From: Desulfamplus sp964425195
Lineage (GTDB): Bacteria > Desulfobacterota > Desulfobacteria > Desulfobacterales > Desulfobacteraceae
Direction of reading: 5' to 3'
Assembly: GCA_964425195.1 (NCBI GenBank)
Contig: CAYRLG010000017.1
Span: 20,394-84,393, forward strand
Length of the DNA stretch: 64,000 bases
The translations under genes were made by a program, and so were the position numbers. Position 1 is the stretch's first letter; every line of letters begins with the position of its first letter. Below are positions 52,069 to 61,153 of this stretch, in pieces. The notes under the pieces are model-generated. The model searched no databases. It was not told the DNA's origin and saw nothing but the letters and a program-made list of their open reading frames with translations.

Positions 52069-55000
52069 ATGGATAACAGAATAAAATTTCAGTTTGATGA
52101 CAAACTTGCACACCAGATAAACGCCATTGACAGCACTGTTTCCCTGTTTGACGGACTGCAAAAACAGCTTCAGGGTTTGTATGCAGGAAAATCACTTTTA
52201 GGAAGCGGACAGAGCCTCAACCCTCAGATTACAATGGGAAGCAGAATGCTTGAAAATCTGCGTAAAATTCAGATTGATAACAGAATTTTCAGTGATGATG
52301 CTCTATGTGCTGGTAATTTCGGAATTGAAATGGAAACCGGTACTGGTAAAACCTATGTATATCTAAGAACTATTCTAAGCCTTTATCAGACCTATGGATT
52401 CAAAAAATTCATCATTGTTGTCCCTTCGGTTGCAATACGCAAAGGTGTTGAAAAATCAATTCAGATGCTCAGAGACCACCTTAAAGCCCTTTATAATCTG
52501 GACATCACCAAACACAGCTTTGTTTATGAGAGTTCCGGCACCCAGATGACCGGATTTATTGAGAGTACAGGGTTGAATATATGCATAATGAACATTCAGG
52601 CGTTTGCCGCTGACAGAACAAAGATCAAGAGTGCTGATGAGTCCGGTCATATTGTCTGGGATGAACTCAAGGAGATTAAACCTGTTGTAATACTTGATGA
52701 ACCACAGCGTATAGAAGGTACAAAGAGAAAACCCTCCAAATCCATACAGGCTATTAATGACCTTGTTCCCCTGTTTATTCTGAAATATTCAGCCACACAC
52801 AAAAAAGAGTTTCCATTTAACATGGTTTACAAGCTGGATTCCTTTGATGCTTTTCAGCAGGATCTGGTTAAAAGGATACGTGTAAAAACAGTGTATGGCG
52901 TGATTCCAAAAAGTTTCCCATATATCCGTTATATTGAAATGACCCGTGATTTAAAGGCGAAGCTTGAAATTTACAGTCAGGAACAGGGTGGAAAAATCAG
53001 ATTTCGCAAGGTTGATGTTCTTGGTGGTGCATCTTTGCTGGAACTTTCCGGTGGATTAACCCAGTATGCTGATATGAGAATTGCAGAAAACCCCCATAAG
53101 ATGAGACCCCTTAAAATTGCAACTGCAAATGGACATTTTGAACTTGAACAGGGAGCCTCCAACAAGGATGTCACCCAGTCCGAAGCAGTAAGGATTCAGA
53201 TACAGCTTGCCATAGAAAACCATCTGGAAAAACAGTTTGCGATTCTTGACAGAGGAGAGATGGTCAAGGTGCTGACTCTTTTCTTTATTGATTCTGTGAG
53301 CAAAGTTCGTGATGATTCTCAGGCAGATGACAGAGGTGAGTATCTACGTATTTTTGATGAGATATATCAAAAAATAATTGAGTCGGACAAGTATCGAACT
53401 CAATTTGAGAAATATAATTCAAGCTCTGGAGGAGAAGAGTTGTTTCCAGGGTATTGCAATGTCGCCAGTGTTAGAGAGGGCTATTTTGCACGAGATAAGC
53501 AAAAGACCATTCAGGAAGTTGAGTTTAAGAAAAATCCAAAACCTGGAGATGAGTATGTCAAGAAATCACAGGAAGATATTGACCGTGGGATTGAGCTTAT
53601 TCTTGAAAAAAAGGATGAGCTTATATCATTTAACGAACCGTTAGCATTTATATTTTCCCACTCTGCTTTACGGGAAGGGTGGGACAACCCTAATATCTTT
53701 ACCCTGTGCACATTGAAGACCAGCAATAATGAGATTGCAAAAAAACAGGAGATAGGAAGAGGTCTCAGACTTCCCGTGGACATTACAGGAAAACGGATTA
53801 AAGATGGTGAGATCAATGAGCTGACAGTTATTGCCAATGATCACTATGACCATTTTGCAGCTACCCTTCAACAGGATTTTAATGACAATATGGATTTCAA
53901 GCCGGAGGAGGTAACAGCTGAAATTCTTACAGGTGCACTCAAAAAGGCTGGACTGCCAGAAGAGAAGATTACTCCCGAGCTTGTTAATCAGTTTAAAAAA
54001 GAGCTTTATGATAACAAGGTTATTAATGATAAAAACATCATAAGCAAAGATGCAACACCAGTTCATCATATCTCATTTACTGATGAGACTCTTAAAGAAC
54101 ATGCCCTGAAGATCAAAGAATCATTTGTCGCCCTGATGCAGCAGAAGGGGAGCCACAGGATTCCCATTGTAAATGGAGATGAAGCTCCTGTTGAAAACAG
54201 AGAGTGGAATTATGTGTCAGAAGAGGGATTTAAAACTATTCTTGATAATCTGCGGAACAAGTTGATTAAACGGGCTTTTTACAGATTCAATCTGGATCAG
54301 GGTGCGTTTATACAGGAGTGTATTTCATCCATTAATGAAGAGCTCAGATATAAAAGCGATACACTGACCTATGAAATCACAGCAGGTTCAGGTACGTTTA
54401 ATGATGCCAGGAAATTTGGATTTAAAAGCAGCTTGAGCACCCAGATGGAAGTGACTCCAGGAACTCTTGGTGACAGGGGCAGGAGAACTCATCTCGAAAT
54501 CGTGGATGACATAATGTATCACACTATGCTCCCACGGCTTGCAATCATGAAAATTATCAGAGGTCTTGAAAAGCCTGATATGCTCCAGTTGCAGGATATA
54601 CTGGAGAGTGTCACCAGAAAGATCAGCCGGTTGCTAAAAGACAAAAAAGCCCATAACATTCATGCCTATGAAATTATCGAAGGGTATGAACTTGACAGCA
54701 CAAAAATTTTTGAAGCTGATATTGTGGATGAAGAGCTGCTGAGGACAGAGGGTAAATATTACAAAACCAGCAAGTCCAGAAAAAAAGCTATTCATGAATA
54801 TTACAAAATGGATAGTGCCGGAGAGTATAAATTTGCTGAACAGCTTGAGAACAATGATAATATTTTTATGTTCAGCAAGCTCAAAAAAGGTGGATTTGTT
54901 ATTGATACCCCTTATGGCAACTACTCCCCTGACTGGGCTATTGTTTACAGGAATCCAGAAGATCAGTTAAAGCTCTACTTCATCACCGAGAGTAAGGCAG

Positions 55001-55158
55001 ATAAGGAAAAATCAGATTTAACAGGGGTTGAGATGAATAAGATAAAGTGCGGAAAACTTCATTTTAAGGCGGTGTCAAATGAGATACGGTTTGACTGGGT
55101 GAATAGCTACAGTGATTTTAAGAACAAGTTTGGGGTGAAAGAGTCAGTAAACAATTAA
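52069..55158 (+). CDS. res: Type III restriction endonuclease subunit (Res)
   Basis: An SF2 motor with motif I EMETGTGKTYVYL, II VVILDEPQRIEG, III LKYSATH and VI EIGRGLRLPVD is joined to a C-terminal nuclease domain: TPYGNYSPDWAIVYRN...YFITESKAD (PD...ExK). At 1029 residues it is full-length. With Mod it cuts unmodified DNA with two inversely oriented sites. It is separated from mod by two genes, which is unusual. All key motifs are intact. Confidence 0.93.
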   Translation: MDNRIKFQFDDKLAHQINAIDSTVSLFDGLQKQLQGLYAGKSLLGSGQSLNPQITMGSRMLENLRKIQIDNRIFSDDALCAGNFGIEMETGTGKTYVYLRTILSLYQTYGFKKFIIVVPSVAIRKGVEKSIQMLRDHLKALYNLDITKHSFVYESSGTQMTGFIESTGLNICIMNIQAFAADRTKIKSADESGHIVWDELKEIKPVVILDEPQRIEGTKRKPSKSIQAINDLVPLFILKYSATHKKEFPFNMVYKLDSFDAFQQDLVKRIRVKTVYGVIPKSFPYIRYIEMTRDLKAKLEIYSQEQGGKIRFRKVDVLGGASLLELSGGLTQYADMRIAENPHKMRPLKIATANGHFELEQGASNKDVTQSEAVRIQIQLAIENHLEKQFAILDRGEMVKVLTLFFIDSVSKVRDDSQADDRGEYLRIFDEIYQKIIESDKYRTQFEKYNSSSGGEELFPGYCNVASVREGYFARDKQKTIQEVEFKKNPKPGDEYVKKSQEDIDRGIELILEKKDELISFNEPLAFIFSHSALREGWDNPNIFTLCTLKTSNNEIAKKQEIGRGLRLPVDITGKRIKDGEINELTVIANDHYDHFAATLQQDFNDNMDFKPEEVTAEILTGALKKAGLPEEKITPELVNQFKKELYDNKVINDKNIISKDATPVHHISFTDETLKEHALKIKESFVALMQQKGSHRIPIVNGDEAPVENREWNYVSEEGFKTILDNLRNKLIKRAFYRFNLDQGAFIQECISSINEELRYKSDTLTYEITAGSGTFNDARKFGFKSSLSTQMEVTPGTLGDRGRRTHLEIVDDIMYHTMLPRLAIMKIIRGLEKPDMLQLQDILESVTRKISRLLKDKKAHNIHAYEIIEGYELDSTKIFEADIVDEELLRTEGKYYKTSKSRKKAIHEYYKMDSAGEYKFAEQLENNDNIFMFSKLKKGGFVIDTPYGNYSPDWAIVYRNPEDQLKLYFITESKADKEKSDLTGVEMNKIKCGKLHFKAVSNEIRFDWVNSYSDFKNKFGVKESVNN

Positions 55159-55194
55159 TAACCGCAAAGATAGGGGGCAGATAGTCTTGATTTT

Positions 55195-55617
55195 ATGAAA
55201 TCCTGGCATGAAAAGAGTATCAATGCAATAATCTTTGAAGAAATCATGGAAAACATATCCCCAAAGTCTTATGTCCTTTGTGTTAAATGCGGTGCTGTAA
55301 AAGTCGATATCCAAGAGATTGCAAAATTTTTAATGAGTTATTGCAATCAAAATCTATACGATGGAGAAGACTATGACTCTGTTATTGCAGCTGAAACAAT
55401 GAAAGCTATTTTGGATGATATTCTGGAAGATGAACCAGAGGATGCTCTTGATCATGCAGCTCTAAGAATATGGCGGAAGAATAACGAAAGCCGGTTATTT
55501 GGTCGTATAAATGAGGAGTGCTGTCTTCAATATTATTTGTATGAAGAAATGATATTTTACAAAACGAACCTGTGCAAATGTTTTGCAAATTTTATATATA
55601 GAGTTAAAGTCGAGTAA
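55195..55617 (+). CDS. Unknown 140-residue protein
   Basis: A Cys-containing N-terminal part (YVLCVKCGAVKVDIQEIAKFLMSYCNQN) is followed by an acidic stretch (DDILEDEPEDALDHAALRIWRKN) and an aromatic C-terminus. SD for ATG 55195 is poor; the internal ATG at 55246 (MENISPKSYV) is an alternative. It lies directly after res and may be part of the cargo. Family not recognised. Confidence 0.55.
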   Translation: MKSWHEKSINAIIFEEIMENISPKSYVLCVKCGAVKVDIQEIAKFLMSYCNQNLYDGEDYDSVIAAETMKAILDDILEDEPEDALDHAALRIWRKNNESRLFGRINEECCLQYYLYEEMIFYKTNLCKCFANFIYRVKVE

Positions 55618-55655
55618 TAAAATCATTGATAAACTTCAAACTTGAGGAGAATATC

Positions 55656-56189
55656 ATGGCATTAACAGGAGATGATTATAGAAACGCTGGCAATGTAAGA
55701 ACGAGGCGTTTTAAAGAATCTAAAGCCTCAACAGGCTATAAACAAGTGGGTATTTTCATGTCTGCAGAGTCAAGAGAACTGCTGCATACCTTGAAGCAGC
55801 AACATGGCTGGACTAATCAAGAAGCTGTTGAACATATTTTTAAAACATATAAAAACGCTATGAATGACGTTGTTAAAGATGTTGTTATTAACAATGTTAT
55901 CGACAATATTAATAACGTAGATAATAATATAAAAATAACTACTTTAGATACCATACCTGACACTCAGAATCTAAATGATGCAGAATCAGAACAGCAGGAA
56001 GTTCTGGTTTATCCTGACAAAATATTGGATGAGTATGAACAACCAATACATCAGAAAGCTAAATTTTATAATGACAAGTTACTGGAAGATTATAAACATC
56101 CTGCATTAAGGAGTGAGCCTATGATGTCACTTAGAAAACACATGGAGTTAGAGGAACAAAAGGCAAAACGAAAATTAAAACGTAGATGA
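55656..56189 (+). CDS. Ribbon-helix-helix-like DNA-binding protein
   Basis: Residues 30-65 (YKQVGIFMSAESRELLHTLKQQHGWTNQEAVEHIFKTYK) fit a ribbon-helix-helix or related small DNA-binding domain. A long Asn/Asp/Val-rich middle and a basic C-terminus (LEEQKAKRKLKRR) follow. The start at 55656 follows gaggag; the frame extends ten residues more. It is the last gene before attR, so it could be an excision accessory factor, a partition-like protein or a regulator. Confidence 0.68.
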   Translation: MALTGDDYRNAGNVRTRRFKESKASTGYKQVGIFMSAESRELLHTLKQQHGWTNQEAVEHIFKTYKNAMNDVVKDVVINNVIDNINNVDNNIKITTLDTIPDTQNLNDAESEQQEVLVYPDKILDEYEQPIHQKAKFYNDKLLEDYKHPALRSEPMMSLRKHMELEEQKAKRKLKRR

Positions 56190-56275
56190 AAAGTTCTTGA
56201 TAAAAAACTTTCTGGTATGGAGTTGTGAATCTGACAAAATTTCTGCAAAATAATACTTTCTGGCAAGAAACTCTG

Positions 56276-56313
56276 ACGGCTTTTTGGACGGCTTTTGACG
56301 GCTCAAAACGGCT
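56276..56313 (+). repeat. Four ACGGCT repeats, probable integrase arm sites
   Basis: ACGGCT occurs at 56276, 56288, 56298 and 56308, with spacings of 12, 10 and 10 bp and mostly in the form GACGGCTTTT. The same hexamer is repeated twice at the other end (25376, 25388), at a similar distance from the core. Roughly helical spacing and presence at both ends fit arm-type sites for the integrase N-terminal domain. Confidence 0.65.
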
Positions 56314-56364
56314 TTTAATGGTGTAGAAGTGCGTAAAATATGGGTGGAATACGCTCTCCCTCGC

Positions 56365-56410
56365 CCTCTCACGCCGGAAGCTCGGGTTCGATTCCCGATG
56401 GGATCACCAA
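56365..56410 (+). repeat. attR: 46-bp copy of the tRNA-Glu 3' half
   Basis: Exact copy of 25283-25328 without the tRNA 5' half, so not an expressed tRNA. It marks the right end of the element. Confidence 0.95.
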
Positions 56411-56418
56411 CTGAAATC

Positions 56419-56455
56419 AAGGACTTAGGGAATTATTCCCAAGTCCTTTTTTATT
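56419..56455 (+). terminator. Original tRNA-Glu terminator, now displaced
   Basis: AAGGACTT-A-GGG (56419-56430) pairs with CCC-AAGTCCTT (56438-56448), one bulged A, followed by tttttattt. It directly follows attR and was probably the tRNA terminator before integration. The remaining gap to 56650 shows no gene. Confidence 0.85.
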
Positions 56456-56650
56456 TGATTGCGTATAGGTTGCGTTGGTTGCGTCATCGTCCAGCTTGTC
56501 CATTTCATTTTACTTCCCCCTGAAATATTGAATTTCAATTTGTTCAAACTATATATCGGTCATCTCACCCGATTTTTCTCTTTTATTTCATAACTTTATT
56601 TGCTAACTGAAATTTACACGGGTAGAAATCAGCGAGCAAAGGTAGGTATT

Positions 56651-57859
56651 ATGATGAATATAGATATAAATAGCGATAGATATATCAAGACAGAAAGAGA
56701 ATATAGAAAAAATCCAGCATCATTGCAGAACCTTTTTTGTTACACAGTTGAAGAGATAAAAGAGTATATAAATGAAATATGTTCGTCAAAAAAAAGAGCA
56801 GAAATCGCACTGCATCTAAATATAGACAAATGCCCAAGATGCCGCCGTCTTTTCACATTAGTAAAATCACATAATTATGAAGATAGAGATAATATTTTAG
56901 AGCGGAGCGATCAAGATAATAGAACCGTTCAATACAGCCCTTTAGAACAGAAAATATTTGAAAGAATAAAACAGAGGCAGAAAAATAATATAACTCAACC
57001 AGTTCCGTTTAATATTAAAAATCATGTTGAAAAAGGGCAGATATGGACAACTTCGCCAGAGCAGAAAAACATGCAAGGGCATAAGGTTCAGACAGTTGAA
57101 GTTGCTGTTCCAGTCTTGGTTGTTGACAGTGGCAATGGAGAGAAGAAACTCTCAAATATTATCAAAGTTATGCCGTTGAGCTTTGATACTGATTTTCACA
57201 AAGAGGGAGAAACTCTCTATTTGGGTCTCTCTTATTATGATTCTGATTTGACAAATACTATTGAACCAAATCCTCTTGGATATCCTTTTCTTGTAGAGAT
57301 TTTTAACGAGCGTCCAATGCTTGCCGGTAATTTATTAAACTTCAAAACTTCTCTTTCAAAAGAGGTTATGGAGAGAGTTAAAACGCTTCTTAAAAAGTAT
57401 AAATTGAGTCAAGATAGTCTCTCTAAAAAAGAGGCAGATTTAGATATAACCAAATGGCAAGAAACTGAGATAGAACTATGCCACTACTTAACTCTGCCTG
57501 TAAACCAAACCATTATAAACAGCAACATAGTAGAAATTGAGCTATCAAATTATAAAATGGCAGCAGATGACACTGGTTTGATAAGAGTGGAACAGAAGGC
57601 AACTATTATTGATAATGAGAACTACACATTTAGTGTAATACAAAAAAGAGATATGCTATTTCTTAGATTTGACTCACCTTCTATAAAACCTTCAAATATT
57701 TTGATTGACGGTAAAGCAGCAGATATTAAAGCCACTGATTATGGAGAGTATGATGTTGAGATTGGCACTATCGATTATCTGCTAAATAAAATTGCCGTTA
57801 CTTTGACGATTGATGATAAAAATTTTGAATTTAATTTAAAATTTTCTATCTCTGAATAG
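56651..57859 (+). CDS. Unknown protein with N-terminal zinc-binding (anti-sigma-like) motif
   Basis: The first 75 residues (YTVEEIKEYINEICSSKKRAEIALHLNIDKCPRCRRLF) contain His55, Cys61 and Cys64, close to the zinc motif of zf-HC2/ZAS anti-sigma proteins. After a polar linker (about residues 75-130) come two beta-rich regions of about 130 residues each. The ATG at 56651 follows ggtagg. It lies 85 bp before a Lon-TPR gene, and the two may act as regulator and protease. Family not firmly recognised. Confidence 0.62.
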   Translation: MMNIDINSDRYIKTEREYRKNPASLQNLFCYTVEEIKEYINEICSSKKRAEIALHLNIDKCPRCRRLFTLVKSHNYEDRDNILERSDQDNRTVQYSPLEQKIFERIKQRQKNNITQPVPFNIKNHVEKGQIWTTSPEQKNMQGHKVQTVEVAVPVLVVDSGNGEKKLSNIIKVMPLSFDTDFHKEGETLYLGLSYYDSDLTNTIEPNPLGYPFLVEIFNERPMLAGNLLNFKTSLSKEVMERVKTLLKKYKLSQDSLSKKEADLDITKWQETEIELCHYLTLPVNQTIINSNIVEIELSNYKMAADDTGLIRVEQKATIIDNENYTFSVIQKRDMLFLRFDSPSIKPSNILIDGKAADIKATDYGEYDVEIGTIDYLLNKIAVTLTIDDKNFEFNLKFSISE

Positions 57860-57944
57860 AGATACGAGGCTGTGCCTCTTTAATTACTCAATTTATGAGC
57901 TTAATATCAAAATCCTGCCATAAAGATTATAAAAAAGAGCTTTT

Positions 57945-60182
57945 ATGATAAAACAGCTTTACTCAATGTATGATTCTGGCAATTTCAACCTCTGCTTGCA
58001 GACAGCACTAAAGAATTTTAACAGCAGAACAAGAAACAAATCTGCTGTTATGGATATGGTTCTCAAAATTATTTCCGATTATAACCAATTTTTAACGTCA
58101 GATAGTGTTAAGACCATATACGATTTTAGACGTTTTTATGTTGAAAACAATACACTTACTAAATTTTTTGATAAAGCTGTTAAAGAGATTATTGGTAAGA
58201 ACTTTTCTGTAAAAAATCCTGCTAAGCGAACTGGAGAAACCTGTTTTCCAGCAGTTGCTTCAACTCAGGCTGCTATTTATACGATAAAAACCGTAGATGC
58301 CCGCAGCAGCAAATCTATATTGAAAAGACTCTGCCCTTATCAAACCCAGATTATTGACATTACAGGTTCTGCCCTTTTCTCATGGCTTAACAGTAAAAAT
58401 AGTTTAGAACAAAACACCTTAAATTTATCTGTTCCAACCACTCCAGCTATTCCAATATTTTGGGAACCCTCATGTTACTCATTTATTATTGAAGACTCAT
58501 TTAACAAAGAGGTGAACAGTAAAGTGGAAGGCGATTCTATGGGGATTGCAGTATTAATCTCTCTCTTCTCTCTGCTGTTTAACGAACCTGTGCCTGTAGA
58601 TACTGCATCAACTGGAATTGTTAAAAGAGATGGTTCAATTTTGCCTGTCCATTCAATTAAAGAGAAGTTAGTTGCAATTAAAAGAGAGCGAGATTACATC
58701 ACGCGGATCGTAATATCTAACAAACAGGAGTTTCCTGAAAATCCTCCTCAATTTCAATATATCCGCGTTAACCATATACAAGATGTTATTGAAAATATTT
58801 TTCCAAATTTTCTTAACTCAGTCCAACCCTGTTGTTTAGCTTCTTTTATATTTTTTGCCTCTAACACTAAATCTAATAGTACTCCTAATATAACAATTGA
58901 TCTGAAAAATGTGATACATAATATTAAAATTCAATATCAAGATTACTTGATTGATACATGTATGGATAATTGCAGAGTGCTCATCAACTATATTCAGAGT
59001 GCCATAAATGGAGAAGAATCTGAATCTAAAAAGAGAAGAGGAACAGATAAGCGTATAGAGCATCTTTTTCAGTGCTATTGGAAACTTGGGGCGTGCTGCT
59101 GCCATAAAGGCAATATTGGTGAATCAAGAAAATATTTTGAAATGGCACAGACTCTTTACAATCAGAATAGATCAATTATTGAGCCTAAAGATTACTACAA
59201 TTTCCAAAACAACTATGCAGTGCTGTTAAAAGATATTTTTTGCTATCAAGAAGCTGAAAAGCTACACCTCAAAATTGACCATGAGTTGACAGTAAAAGAG
59301 TTTCCTAAACAATATATCAGTGAAAATTTAAGCTCTTTAAGCCAGTTATATCTTGCCCAACATAGATATAAAGAGGCAAAAGAGCTGCAATTAAAGGCTT
59401 TAGAATTTATAGATATTGAAGAGCAGCACAGAAATTTAGGCTACCTTGCCCAGATATACGCAAGAGCCGGAGATTTTTGTAAAGCAGAAGAGTCTTTAAA
59501 AGAGGCAAAAGAGTTTATACAACAGATAGTTAGTAAAAATGTAAGGTCAAGGCAGCTCGATTTTTACAACTGGATTGAATCAGAGTATCTTTACAGATTC
59601 TGCACAAGCAGCTCCAATTTTAATCAAAAGCTGACCGGCTGTTATGATAGATTCTGCAACCTTTATGAACAATATGAAAATATAACTCATTTCTCTCATG
59701 GTTTGATAAATAAGTTTTGCTCTCTTGGAATCTTATTTTTTGGAGAACATCAGAGAGGTTTGGAACTGCTTAGAAAATCTGAAAATTTTTTTGATAATCA
59801 ACTTGACCCGATGATGCAGCTTTTGGGGGTAACTGTTCGTATTGAGAAGATTGCAGCGTGGCTTAATACTTTTGATTCAATTTTCCCCACCCCCTTGCCA
59901 TATAAAGAGAGGATAAATAATATGGCTCCCTTCTCTGCGGAGCGGCTGGACGTACCTGAGCCTATTAATCTTGATATAAAACAAGAGGTTCAAAAGGTTA
60001 TACAAGGACTCTCTTCACAGCAGAATATCAGAGCTTTTTTTCAGACAGATATTAAACAATTAGAGAGGTATATTGCAGACGAACCTGATTCTATTTCTCA
60101 CACATTAAATTATGAAGTTGATAATAATTTCCACCGTCTTTTCAAAACCTTAAAGACTATTAATAAAAAAATTCCGTATTGA
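57945..60182 (+). CDS. Lon-type (S16) protease domain fused to TPR repeats
   Basis: Residues 165-280 resemble the Lon proteolytic domain: VEGDSMGIAVLISLFSLL with Ser198, DTASTGIVKRDGSILPVHSIKEKLVAI with Lys239/Lys241, the expected Ser-Lys dyad. There is no AAA+ motor. Residues 370-640 form TPR-like helical repeats (CCHKGNIGESRKYFEMAQTLY; LSQLYLAQHRYKEAKELQLKALEF; LAQIYARAGDFCKAEESLKEA). Motor-less Lon proteases exist as CRISPR type III effectors, and a truncated cas1 lies downstream. Substrate and trigger are unknown. Confidence 0.75.
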   Translation: MIKQLYSMYDSGNFNLCLQTALKNFNSRTRNKSAVMDMVLKIISDYNQFLTSDSVKTIYDFRRFYVENNTLTKFFDKAVKEIIGKNFSVKNPAKRTGETCFPAVASTQAAIYTIKTVDARSSKSILKRLCPYQTQIIDITGSALFSWLNSKNSLEQNTLNLSVPTTPAIPIFWEPSCYSFIIEDSFNKEVNSKVEGDSMGIAVLISLFSLLFNEPVPVDTASTGIVKRDGSILPVHSIKEKLVAIKRERDYITRIVISNKQEFPENPPQFQYIRVNHIQDVIENIFPNFLNSVQPCCLASFIFFASNTKSNSTPNITIDLKNVIHNIKIQYQDYLIDTCMDNCRVLINYIQSAINGEESESKKRRGTDKRIEHLFQCYWKLGACCCHKGNIGESRKYFEMAQTLYNQNRSIIEPKDYYNFQNNYAVLLKDIFCYQEAEKLHLKIDHELTVKEFPKQYISENLSSLSQLYLAQHRYKEAKELQLKALEFIDIEEQHRNLGYLAQIYARAGDFCKAEESLKEAKEFIQQIVSKNVRSRQLDFYNWIESEYLYRFCTSSSNFNQKLTGCYDRFCNLYEQYENITHFSHGLINKFCSLGILFFGEHQRGLELLRKSENFFDNQLDPMMQLLGVTVRIEKIAAWLNTFDSIFPTPLPYKERINNMAPFSAERLDVPEPINLDIKQEVQKVIQGLSSQQNIRAFFQTDIKQLERYIADEPDSISHTLNYEVDNNFHRLFKTLKTINKKIPY

Positions 60183-60253
60183 AAAAAATCCCCTCCAATT
60201 CCGTTTAATAATTGTAGAGTTAAAATCAACAAAGTTCAGCCTTTTTGTGTTTT

Positions 60254-60304
60254 TATTAAAAATTTAAAACCACGCCCACAGGACGTGGTTTTAAATTTTT
60301 AATA
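60254..60304. repeat. Perfect 21-bp-arm palindrome with 9-base loop
   Basis: Arms of 21 bp (60254-60274 and 60284-60304) are perfectly complementary, built on an AT-rich base and a CCACG/CGTGG top, loop cccacagga. It could be the Lon-TPR terminator, but the AT-rich symmetrical arms also suit a small mobile repeat. It touches the broken 5' end of the next gene. Confidence 0.85.
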
Positions 60305-60305
60305 A

Positions 60306-61151
60306 ATCTGGGTATGTTCCAGTAAGATATCCAATCACTTTAGCAAAATTGAGAACAAGCCAGACCCTGCAATTGTACTTTTCAGCAAGGCGTGCCTAAA
60401 CTGGGAAAATCTTACGCAGGAGCAGCGGGTAGAGCGTCATCAAGAGAAGAAAAATTATATAAAATCTCTCTACCGGCTTGCCAGCCTGATTTTGGAAAAA
60501 GGAGACGCTAAAGGTGCTCTTGCAAGATTAACCAAATGTATTGAGCAAGATGATAAAAGAGATCACATCACACCTTCTTTTAAATACTTTGCATTAGGAA
60601 AAGTCTATTTTAGGCTTGGAGATCATGCAAAAGCCAAAGATGCTCTTATATTTGCTATGAAGAGCAGCAAATCAGGACAGTCTGACGATTTTATTGTTGA
60701 GCTGCTTGCAAAAACTCTGCTTGCACTTGAAAATCCTCAAAAGGCTTTAGAGTTAATCCAAACTGTTCCTGAAAAGATGAGACGCCCTTATTTTCGCTGG
60801 ACAGAGGCAGATATCTTATGCTCTTTAAACCGCTTTAAAGAGGCTGAACATGCTCTTGTTTGTGCTGTGGAAAGAGATATGCTCTCAAAGCATAAAACCT
60901 TGATCCGCCTTGCAAAGCTCTACTATCTTCAGAGAAATTTCCAGCAGGCAGAGCAGGCAGCAGCAAACTCAGTTCGATTTTTCCGTCAGCAGTGGAGCAA
61001 ATCCTACAATGACGGGCTTTTTTGGCAGGCACTTTCAACTTTTAGAATGGGCAGAAAAAAAGAGGCTGAAGACTTAGCAATGGAGCTTAAAATGTCTTAT
61101 CCATATTATCCTAAATTGGGTATGCTGATAAAGACGATAAAAGAGGGATAA
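60306..61151 (+). pseudogene. 5'-truncated TPR protein gene
   Basis: The frame opens at 60306 straight after a stop and the palindrome, with no good start before the TTG at 60492. Yet it already codes for protein-like sequence upstream (PAIVLFSKACLNWENLTQEQRVERHQEKKNYIKSLYRLASLILEKGDAKGALARL). TPR-like helices continue to the end (FALGKVYFRLGDHAKAKDALIFAM; ILCSLNRFKEAEHALVCAV; LAKLYYLQRNFQQAEQAAANS). It lies 2 bp before cas1 and may be what remains of a CRISPR-associated TPR gene. Translation from 60492 would give 219 residues. Confidence 0.65.
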
Positions 61152-61153
61152 AA

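Larger units (their letters stand above)
25283..56410. mobile_element. 31-kb integrative element in tRNA-Glu
   Basis: The element is bounded by exact 46-bp repeats and carries integrase at one end. A minus-strand block holds replication (PrimPol-SF3), recombination (ERF, RecB-like nuclease, RadC-like) and antirestriction genes; a plus-strand block (41.5-56.2 kb) holds defence genes. No relaxase, type IV secretion or virion gene was found, so it is neither a full ICE nor a complete prophage. It may be a mobilisable island, an integrated plasmid or a phage-satellite-like element. The methylase/helicase cargo is visibly richer in G+C than the AT-rich backbone, suggesting different origins. Confidence 0.92.

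Noticed and set aside
56365..56410. Second tRNA-Glu gene
   Set aside because: Only the 3' half from the anticodon loop on is present; no D-arm or acceptor 5' strand precedes it, so it is attR.
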